Origin: Holophagales bacterium UBA5066
GTDB lineage: Bacteria > Acidobacteriota > Thermoanaerobaculia > UBA5066
DNA: 5,653 nucleotides
NCBI GenBank assembly: GCA_002414905.1
Contig: DIAY01000219.1
Span: 645 to 6,297 of the forward strand
Direction of reading: 5' to 3'
In this document: piece after piece, positions 1-4,571 of the stretch
How positions within the stretch are numbered: the stretch's first letter is position 1
Layout: the number at the start of each line of letters is the position of its first letter
Notes under the pieces: model-generated
Databases searched by the model: none
What the model was told of the DNA's origin: nothing
The model's input: the letters and a program-made list of their open reading frames with translations, nothing else
Made by a program: the position numbers and the translations under genes

Positions 1-1813
1 GCGACCCTGCGGCCGGCGCCACCCAGCGCGTGGCGATGTCGACGCCTTCCCTCGCGAAGATCCCGAGCGCCTCCACCTGGGCGAGCGCGCTCGAGAGGCC
101 GTCGTCGTTTCCCCAGCTGTACTCCGTGATCGCGAGCTTCGTCCCGGGCAGCTCGGCGGCGATCCACTCCTTCATCCGCGGGATGAGCCGTACCTGGGTC
201 CCGATCCACGACTCGTCGACGTAGGTCGGGTCCCAGAGACCCCTCAGCGAGCGGAGTCGCAGCGCCGACGTGGCGGCCGACTCGTCATTCGAGAGCGCCA
301 CGCCCGCCGCCTGCGGGTAGTAGTGGACGTCGAGGACGTCGACGAGCCGCACGCCGGGGTGAGCCTGCTCGTACTGTTTCACCTGCCGCAGGTACCACTG
401 CGTCAGCGGCACGCTCCCGTGCGCGATGAAGTCGGCGCCGTTCGGCGAGCAGTTGTCGGCCGCGGAGTAGAAGTACTCGCACCACCCCCACGACACCGGT
501 CCGAAGACGACTGCGGCCGGGTCCTTCGCCTTGATCGCTGCCGCGACGTCGCGACCCTTCGTCCAGAGCTCATCGAAAGTGAGCGGCAGCGGGTGGACGT
601 CGCGGTGCGTCGAGTCCCAGAGCGCCGGCTCGTTGTCCAGCGCGAAGTAGCGGATGCCGCCGCTTCCCGCCGTTCCGAACTGCGCCGCGAGATGGTCCAT
701 CCAGGCCGTGACGAAGGAAGGCCCGATGGCGATTGACGTATCGAGCGGATCGTTCCCGGTCACGTTCGCTCCGCCCGAGAGAACGCCGTTTCCGGCGTCG
801 GCCATGCACCAGTCGGGCCACCCCGACGCCGTGCACTCCGTCTCCGTCTGCGCTCCGTACTTCGCCACGGAGAAGCCCCAGTCCTTCTGCCGAGCCTTCG
901 GCGTCCAGCCGATGAGCGGCACGGTCAGGATCGGCTCACCCCCGGCCGCGCGCGTCTCGGTGAGGAACCGGTCGGCCGCCGACCCGTCGGGGAGAGCGCC
1001 GGGGTTGGCGTTGTCCTCCGGGACGTTCATGAAGAACCAGTCCATCCCCTTGTTCGACGTGTCGTTCTGCCAGTTGTAGCGGGTCACCGAGTTCCCGCCC
1101 CAGCGCCGCACCGGCCACCTCAGCTGCGCGGCCTGGGCGGCGGACCCGAAGTTCACGCCGAAGATCTGCGGGTCAACGGGCCGCCGGTCGAGCGCCGGGT
1201 CGACCGAAACCGTCACTGCCGCGCCGACGGGCGGCGGGGGAGGAGGCCCCGTCCGCGCGAGCAACCGGATGTCGTCGACGTAAAGCGTCGGCTGGTTGAC
1301 CCCCGAGGCGTCCTGCAGCCAGAGACCGTCCCAGCTCCCGGTCGACAGTCCCAGCGCCGAAAACGGTACCGTCGCCTTCGCCCAGCTCCCGGCGGGAATC
1401 GCCCCCCCTTCGACGAACCCCGCGAGCGCCGCCGACCCGGCGGGGCTCCCTCCGCTCAGGACGGCCACGGTGACCTGCTGCCCGCCCGCGCCGCTCCCTC
1501 TCACCCAGAGCTCGATCGCCTCGTACTCGGTTCCGGTGAATCCCGCGTTGCGGTGGAGGAAAAGCCCGCCCCAGCCATCCGGCTCGAACGAGATCGCGGC
1601 CGTTCCCGAATGAACCACGGCCGTCTGCGCGAGGTCGAACGTCCCCCACCCCCACTCGACGAAGCCGTTCTGGAGCGAGTCGGTGTAGACGGCGAGCTGA
1701 GCGGAAGCCGCGGGCGCCACGAGGGCCAACGCGAGGAGGGCAAGAGCGAGGCCGGCAACCGTCCGCTCCCGCGAGCGGGCAGTCGAGTGCGGCAAGAGAC
1801 GTTGGCTGAACAT
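1..1813 (-). CDS. Secreted glycoside hydrolase family 44 enzyme (endoglucanase/xyloglucanase type), 3' end outside window
   Basis: The reading frame is open from ATG at 1813-1811 to the window edge: 604 codons, no stop. Residues 1-38 form a signal peptide (Arg-rich start, Leu/Ala core 20-36, cleavage after ASA), so the enzyme is exported. Residues about 39-183 form a beta-sandwich carbohydrate-binding-like module, opening with YTDSLQNGF and closing with LYVDDIRLL. A linker with five prolines (190-194) follows. From about 205 the GH44 catalytic domain begins: IFGVNFG (about 213), RRWGGN (236-241) followed by TRYNW, DNEP with Glu395 as the likely acid/base, DVHYYPQ (about 495-501), and ITEYSWG with Glu564 as the likely nucleophile. 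The Glu spacing (169) is close to that in characterised GH44 enzymes. GH44 enzymes cleave beta-1,4-glucans, xyloglucan and sometimes mannan with retention of configuration. The missing C-terminal part should hold the end of the barrel and the beta-sandwich subdomain. The exact substrate cannot be read from sequence. The family call is firm. Confidence 0.93.
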   Translation of the reverse strand, partial: MFSQRLLPHSTARSRERTVAGLALALLALALVAPAASAQLAVYTDSLQNGFVEWGWGTFDLAQTAVVHSGTAAISFEPDGWGGLFLHRNAGFTGTEYEAIELWVRGSGAGGQQVTVAVLSGGSPAGSAALAGFVEGGAIPAGSWAKATVPFSALGLSTGSWDGLWLQDASGVNQPTLYVDDIRLLARTGPPPPPPVGAAVTVSVDPALDRRPVDPQIFGVNFGSAAQAAQLRWPVRRWGGNSVTRYNWQNDTSNKGMDWFFMNVPEDNANPGALPDGSAADRFLTETRAAGGEPILTVPLIGWTPKARQKDWGFSVAKYGAQTETECTASGWPDWCMADAGNGVLSGGANVTGNDPLDTSIAIGPSFVTAWMDHLAAQFGTAGSGGIRYFALDNEPALWDSTHRDVHPLPLTFDELWTKGRDVAAAIKAKDPAAVVFGPVSWGWCEYFYSAADNCSPNGADFIAHGSVPLTQWYLRQVKQYEQAHPGVRLVDVLDVHYYPQAAGVALSNDESAATSALRLRSLRGLWDPTYVDESWIGTQVRLIPRMKEWIAAELPGTKLAITEYSWGNDDGLSSALAQVEALGIFAREGVDIATRWVAPAAGS

Positions 1814-1955
1814 CGTTGGTGAGAACAGTATCCCGCGCGCGGAGCCCTACCTACTGGCCCCGGGTCGAGCATTTGCCCGTCCGGGTCCGGGTGGAACGCT
1901 CGCCGCTTTGCCCCAGGATCCACTCCCAGGCCGTCACGTCCGTATACTTCTTTCG
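1814..1955. promoter_or_regulatory. Divergent intergenic region between the GH44 gene and the toxin-antitoxin operon
   Basis: These 142 bases separate two genes that point away from each other, so both promoters must lie here. On the minus strand a GATACT hexamer ends 13 bases before the GH44 ATG and could be its -10 box, giving a very short leader. No convincing -35 or Shine-Dalgarno sequence precedes the GH44 start. The plus-strand promoter is listed separately. I see no clear operator palindrome. Confidence 0.5.
1943..1948 (+). promoter_or_regulatory. Candidate -10 box of the mntA-hepT operon, implying a leaderless transcript
   Basis: TATACT differs from the TATAAT consensus at one position and stands out in GC-rich surroundings. 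Its last base is 8 bases before the A of the antitoxin ATG at 1956, which is the normal distance from a -10 box to the transcription start. The bases between box and ATG (TTCTTTCG region) hold no Shine-Dalgarno sequence, which fits leaderless translation. No clear TTGACA-like -35 is found 16-18 bases upstream. Confidence 0.45.
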
Positions 1956-2345
1956 ATGGAAGCTCGACTCAAACATCGCCTCGAAGGGGTCGCGAGCGGC
2001 CATCCGGCCCTCGAGCTTTTCGTCCTGCACGGCTCGCGCGCCCGCGGCGACGCGGGGCCTCTCTCCGATTGGGACTTCGGCTATCTCGCCGGACCGGCGC
2101 TCGACCCCGCGGCGCTCCAGGCCGATCTCGTCGCGACGCTCGGCACTGAGGAGGTCGACGTGGTCGACCTCACCCGCGCGAGCGGCCAGCTGCGACATCG
2201 GGTCGCGGCCGATGGCGTCGTCCTCTTCGAGGCCCGGCCGGATGCTTTCGAGGAGTTCTGGCTCGAAGCCGTTCCCTACTGGTGCGACATGCAGGCGGTG
2301 ATCCGGGCCGAATACGAGGCTGCGCTCGAGCGGCTCGGCCGGTGA
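1956..2345 (+). CDS. mntA: MntA-type nucleotidyltransferase antitoxin (type VII toxin-antitoxin)
   Basis: This 129-residue protein belongs to the minimal nucleotidyltransferase (MNT) fold family. The signature GSX10DXD is complete: Gly26-Ser27 and Asp38-Trp-Asp40, with VLHGSRARGD before it and a hydrophobic strand after it. EVDVVDL at 66-72 supplies the third acidic residue (Asp68 or Asp71). In studied MntA-HepT systems the antitoxin uses ATP to add AMP units to a tyrosine of the HepT toxin, silencing it. The partner here keeps that tyrosine (Tyr109). The start is ATG 1956; an in-frame TTG at 1908 would add 16 residues that do not look like the family. Length is normal for MntA. The stop overlaps the toxin start by 4 bases (GTGA), so the two are translationally coupled, antitoxin first. 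The C-terminus (AFEEFWLEAVPYW onward) is helical and probably contacts the toxin. The system could also be called MNT/HEPN or DUF86-associated. Confidence 0.9.
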   Translation: MEARLKHRLEGVASGHPALELFVLHGSRARGDAGPLSDWDFGYLAGPALDPAALQADLVATLGTEEVDVVDLTRASGQLRHRVAADGVVLFEARPDAFEEFWLEAVPYWCDMQAVIRAEYEAALERLGR

Positions 2346-2764
2346 GCGCTTTCGACCGCGATCTGCTTGCCGAGCGGCTCCTCGCTGTCCAGCGGCACCT
2401 GAAGCGTGTCGCCGACCGTCTCCCGGAGAGCCCTGCCGGCCTCCTGCCGTCGAGCGACGCTTCGGATGCCGTGGTCCTCCACCTCTGGCAGGCGACCCAG
2501 ATCGTGATCGACCTGGCGACGGGCGCGTGCGTGAAGTGGAACCTGGGGACGCCGGCAACGTACGCGGACGCTTTCACCCGGCTGGCGGAGGCGGGGATCG
2601 TCGACGCGGAGCTCGCCCAGCGGCTGAAACGTGCCGCCGGATTCCGGAACCTGATCGCTCACGCGTACGAACGCCTCGACATGGGCCGGGTCCACGTCGC
2701 CGCGACCGAGGGGCCGGCCGACCTCCTGGCGCTGATCGCTGCCTTACGCGACTGGCCGGCCTGA
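2342..2764 (+). CDS. hepT: HepT-type HEPN ribonuclease toxin (DUF86 family)
   Basis: This 140-residue, almost entirely helical protein begins at GTG 2342, inside the stop codon of the antitoxin gene (GTGA overlap). Near its C-terminal third it carries RNLIAHAY: Arg102, His107 and Tyr109, an exact match to the RX4HXY active-site motif of HepT toxins. Arg and His form the metal-independent RNase site in the HEPN dimer, and Tyr is the residue that partner MntA enzymes modify with AMP. A second conserved part is the helix HLWQATQIVIDLA (47-59), typical of the HEPN core. The length and gene order fit a complete two-gene toxin-antitoxin module, which acts in the cytoplasm on RNA. No frameshift or lost key residue is seen, so the module is probably active. 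Natural target RNA and physiological role (plasmid-type stabilisation, phage defence, stress) cannot be read from the sequence. Confidence 0.9.
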   Translation: MSAFDRDLLAERLLAVQRHLKRVADRLPESPAGLLPSSDASDAVVLHLWQATQIVIDLATGACVKWNLGTPATYADAFTRLAEAGIVDAELAQRLKRAAGFRNLIAHAYERLDMGRVHVAATEGPADLLALIAALRDWPA

Positions 2765-3110
2765 GCTCGAGGTTTCCCGGGTCGGAACCCCACCGACGAC
2801 GGCACGAATGCCTGGTACCGCCTCTACGTCCAGGACCTTCCCGCCAGTCGGCAGCCCTGGACATCTACACAACCCAGAACTACTGGGCGGCCTACTTCAA
2901 GTCGGAAGGCGCCCGCTACGACGTCCTCGTCGTCCCGGGTCCCGCTGCCGGCAATCAGTGGAGTCGACACGGCCTACAGCGGCATCACGAGGGCGTGCCT
3001 GTCACCGTCGGGCTGCTCGCCGACGTCGGACACGGCCTGGGGCCCGTGGTCGAACGAGCCCGGAGGCCCGGGGGTGACCAACTTCAACGTGACACGGGCT
3101 GCTGACCGAA
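2765..3110 (+). pseudogene. Remnant of an unrecognised protein gene with coding-like segments in two frames
   Basis: Immediately after the hepT stop, three protein-like segments follow one another with the frame changing between them. Segment one (about 2780-2850, same frame as hepT) reads NPTDDGTNAWYRLYVQDL. Segment two (about 2852-2958, frame shifted by one) reads ALDIYTTQNYWAAYF and then YDVLVVPGP. Segment three (about 2960-3110, back in the first frame) reads VDTAYSGITRACL, SDTAWGPWSNEP and VTNFNVTRAADRSI. The composition (Tyr, Trp, Asn, Thr, Asp, paired Cys) looks like one folded, possibly extracellular protein. There is no start codon or ribosome binding site for segment one, and the sequence stops resembling coding DNA near 3110. 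I read this as an internal gene fragment left after rearrangement, with two opposite frameshifts. Family not recognised. The alternative is two base-call errors in an intact but headless ORF: the first frame has no stop from 2765 to about 3232. Confidence 0.5.
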
Positions 3111-3219
3111 GCATCCCGAGTATCCGCGAGCAAAGTCCGAGGTCCAGTGCGCCGCAGGACGCTGAGCGCAGGCGGCCCGGCGGCGGCGGGGAGCCGCGAC
3201 GGGTCGGCGAGTTTCGGGC
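3111..3219. other. Short non-coding stretch between convergent genes
   Basis: I see no gene, strong hairpin or T-tract here. It is GC-rich and lies between the end of the gene remnant on the plus strand and the end of the small minus-strand gene. Confidence 0.4.
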
Positions 3220-3579
3220 TCAGGCGCGACTGAGGTAGTTCTCCGGCACGAAGACGTTTCGCGTCCGGAACGGCGCAGGCGATTCGAGCATCAGCCGCAG
3301 GCGAAGCTCGAAGGAGCGGGCAGGAAAGGCGAAGAATGGTTCGGGGCTGCCGAGCCGGCCGGCCCAATCGGGGACTTCCGTGCCCGACTCCCTGCAGAGC
3401 GCGCTGACGACGGCGGCCAGAAGGCCCTCGAGCCGGCCTGCGACCTCGGGTCCCTCGGAGATCATGGTCGGCCTCAGGGCGGGAGAGGATCGCCGAAACT
3501 CGTCCACGAACGCGTTGATCGCGCCCTGGAAGTCCTCGCCGGCCGATCGGACGGCCGCCAGGCACTCAAGGGCGGTCAT
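3220..3579 (-). CDS. Small conserved-looking protein of unknown function, 119 residues
   Basis: I do not recognise a named family. The protein begins MTALECLAAV and has a helical N-terminal half, with FVDEFRR at about 24-30 and a hydrophobic helix GLLAAVVSALC near 52-62. Then comes PDWAGRLGSPEPFFAFPARSF (about 70-90) and an unusual C-terminus: the segment SPAPFRTRNVFVPENYLSRA, which ends the protein. That last segment has the look of a conserved motif in small accessory-region proteins that sit next to toxin-antitoxin-like genes, but this is an impression from memory. The frame is intact and coding-like (G/C-rich third positions). I chose ATG 3579; ATG 3591 in the same frame would add MRCS. 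Neither has a good Shine-Dalgarno sequence. A short upstream ORF overlaps this start by 14 bases, so translation may depend on coupling. It reads in the same direction as the Uma2-like gene, 127 bases downstream of it. Confidence 0.6.
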   Translation of the reverse strand: MTALECLAAVRSAGEDFQGAINAFVDEFRRSSPALRPTMISEGPEVAGRLEGLLAAVVSALCRESGTEVPDWAGRLGSPEPFFAFPARSFELRLRLMLESPAPFRTRNVFVPENYLSRA

Positions 3580-3658
3580 CGAACATCTCATCGAGGAGCA
3601 GCCGCGTCCTCACGGGAAGCCGCTCCGCCGGGAAGAACGACAGAACGACCGCGAGCAC
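3566..3658 (-). other. Short ORF overlapping the start of the small unknown gene; possible partner remnant or coupling leader
   Basis: From GTG 3658 this frame encodes 30 residues and ends with TGA at 3568-3566, 14 bases inside the following gene. A second GTG at 3613 gives a 15-residue version with LLLDEMFDD. That LLLDEM pattern recalls the first strand of PIN-like (DUF5615) proteins, which begin with a hydrophobic strand and an acidic residue, but the match is too short to trust. The frame is also open further upstream, toward the Uma2 stop, where it has no clear start. It could be a true coupling peptide, the shaved tail of a lost partner gene, or chance in GC-rich DNA. Confidence 0.25.
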
Positions 3659-3705
3659 GCCGGCACCGGCTTCCTCCAGGAGCGCGAGGGGGGCAGTGTT
3701 CCGGG

Positions 3706-4119
3706 TCAGGCCGGGCGGATCCAGAGCCCGGTCAGAGTCAGCTCGATGGCGTCGAAGGGTTCGGCCCTCACGACGTCGTCGCCTCCGGCCGCAAGGGCGC
3801 CGAGCCAGGCCTCCTCGAGCCGCCGGAAGACCTCGAGGGTTTCGAGGACGGGGTCAACGAGCCAGGCGTGCCCGACGCCCTCGCGCCAGTAGATCGAGAG
3901 CTTCTTCAGCCGGTCGAGGCGGGCCGTTGCGGGCGAGAGGACCTCGCAGACCCAGTCGGGGGCGAGCGTGAAGAAGGGTTCGCGCGGAAATGCGGGAAGC
4001 CGCTCCCGCCGCCAGCCGGCGAGGTCGGGGACGAGAACGTTGCGGCCGAGGTGAAGCTCGGGCTCGTCGACGATCCACCAGCCGCCGGGGCCGCCGCGAC
4101 CGCGATCGAAAGGGTTCAC
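3706..4119 (-). CDS. Uma2-family (DUF820, PD-(D/E)XK-like) protein, N-terminally truncated
   Basis: The 137-residue ORF from GTG 4119 covers the core of the Uma2 family, which has a restriction-endonuclease-like fold and unknown biological role. Visible parts in order: NPFDRGRGGPGGWW, EPELHLG, VLVPDLAGWRRERLP with the central Asp, then PDWVCEVLSP (Glu of the ExLSP motif), a lysine-bearing RLKKLSIYW, and HAWLVDPVLETLEVF. The C-terminus closes normally with DAIELTLTGLWIRPA. Family members usually run to about 185-190 residues, so about 50 N-terminal residues are absent, including the helix with VEGEL that contributes an acidic residue. That helix is still visible upstream but out of frame (see 4120-4200). 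The frame itself is open upstream of 4119 and continues to read like Uma2 (QRASSILGSDL) without a start codon, so GTG 4119 is a default start and not a native one. It is probably a decaying gene. Family call is firm, activity doubtful. Confidence 0.75.
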   Translation of the reverse strand: MNPFDRGRGGPGGWWIVDEPELHLGRNVLVPDLAGWRRERLPAFPREPFFTLAPDWVCEVLSPATARLDRLKKLSIYWREGVGHAWLVDPVLETLEVFRRLEEAWLGALAAGGDDVVRAEPFDAIELTLTGLWIRPA

Positions 4120-4200
4120 GAGATCGCTGCCGAGGATCGAGGATGCCCGTTGGAGGTCGATCGCCGGCCGTGGCGTGCAACTCGCCTTCGACGAGCTGCC
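4120..4200 (-). pseudogene. Frameshifted N-terminal remnant of the Uma2-family gene
   Basis: On the minus strand the bases around 4198-4170 encode QLVEGELHAT, the well-known N-terminal helix and strand of Uma2 proteins. From about 4175 down to 4120 a different frame encodes PRPAIDLQRASSILGSDL, which joins directly to the ORF starting at GTG 4119. The two join smoothly as protein, so one small indel near 4170-4180 split them. Upstream of QLVEGEL the sequence no longer looks like Uma2 (Gly/Pro-rich reading), and the usual first 25 or so residues are gone. The break lies just before the start of the MutS-like gene on the other strand. Confidence 0.6.
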
Positions 4201-4253
4201 CGCCGCCGGCGGGGCCGGGTGTCGGAGCCGCGCGTAGAAGGACGGGTGCGGAG

Positions 4254-4571
4254 ATGGTCGTCTCGCAGAAGCTGATCGCCCGTTACGCCGAGCTGAAGGC
4301 GGAGGCGCCGGGCTGCCTGCTGCTGATGCAGGTGGGCACCTTCATGCAGTTGCAGGGGGACGACGCCCGGGCCGTCTCGAGCGTGACGGGGCTGAAGCTC
4401 CAGATGGGAGGCGAGGTCGATTCGTCCGTCGTCCTCGGCGGTTTCCCGAGGTCGGGTCTCGACGCCTACGTTGGCAAGCTGGTGCGCCGCGCCCGCCCGG
4501 TAGCTCCTGTTCCCGTTTTCAGCCCTCCGTCCTACGGAAACACCATCTCCTCCAGAGGAGTCTCACGATGA
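4254..4571 (+). CDS. Stand-alone MutS domain-I-like protein, probably C-terminally truncated
   Basis: The 105-residue ORF resembles only the N-terminal mismatch-recognition domain of MutS. The helix IARYAELKAEAP (8-19) is followed by the strand LLLMQVGTFMQLQGDDARAV (22-41), which aligns with the GDFYELFxxDA segment of MutS, then VTGLKLQ, and finally GGFPRSGLDAYVGKLVRRAR (62-81), matching the MutS AGFPHHALDxYLxKLV segment. The Phe of the MutS F-x-E motif is kept (Phe30) but the Glu is Gln (Gln32). No clamp, lever or ATPase domain follows. Homology stops near residue 84 (about base 4505); the last 20 residues read like the leader of the next gene, not protein. Full stand-alone members, as I recall them, continue with a charged segment after the LVRAG helix, so this one is likely cut short. 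A weak AGAAGGA (4236-4242) lies 11 bases before ATG 4254. Such MutS-like (MSL) proteins are reported as accessory genes of diversity-generating retroelements. Confidence 0.7.
   Translation: MVVSQKLIARYAELKAEAPGCLLLMQVGTFMQLQGDDARAVSSVTGLKLQMGGEVDSSVVLGGFPRSGLDAYVGKLVRRARPVAPVPVFSPPSYGNTISSRGVSR
4554..4560 (+). promoter_or_regulatory. Strong ribosome binding site of the secreted Ig-like protein gene
   Basis: AGAGGAG lies 7 bases before ATG 4568, close to an ideal Shine-Dalgarno sequence and spacing. It fixes the start of the downstream gene. It sits inside the last codons of the MutS-like ORF, which supports the view that those codons are really the leader of the secreted gene. Confidence 0.8.

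Noticed and set aside
1173..1655. Minus-strand ORF (160 residues) within the GH44 gene
   Set aside because: It lies in a different frame from the GH44 carbohydrate-binding-like module, which is clearly recognisable, and has shadow-type composition.
1851..2558. Long minus-strand ORF (235 residues) opposite the toxin-antitoxin genes
   Set aside because: It is the antisense of two recognised genes, is dominated by Arg, Ser and Pro, and shows no domain. It is a by-product of high GC.
3002..3565. Long minus-strand ORF (187 residues) overlapping the small unknown gene
   Set aside because: It shares the strand with the small gene at 3220-3579 but in another frame. Its reading is Arg/Ala/Gly/Pro-rich, while the overlapping frame gives an orderly protein.
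3613..4006. 14-base direct repeat (CGGGAAGCCGCTCC) at 3613-3626 and 3993-4006
   Set aside because: The flanks do not match beyond a few bases, and one copy is inside Uma2 coding sequence (ERLP codons). Chance is likely in GC-rich DNA; it is not an attachment site or a retroelement repeat pair.
4199..4213. GC palindrome CCCGCCG-C-CGGCGGG before the MutS-like gene
   Set aside because: The stem has a one-base loop and no T-tract, and simple C/G runs of this kind are common here. It does not support a terminator or operator call.
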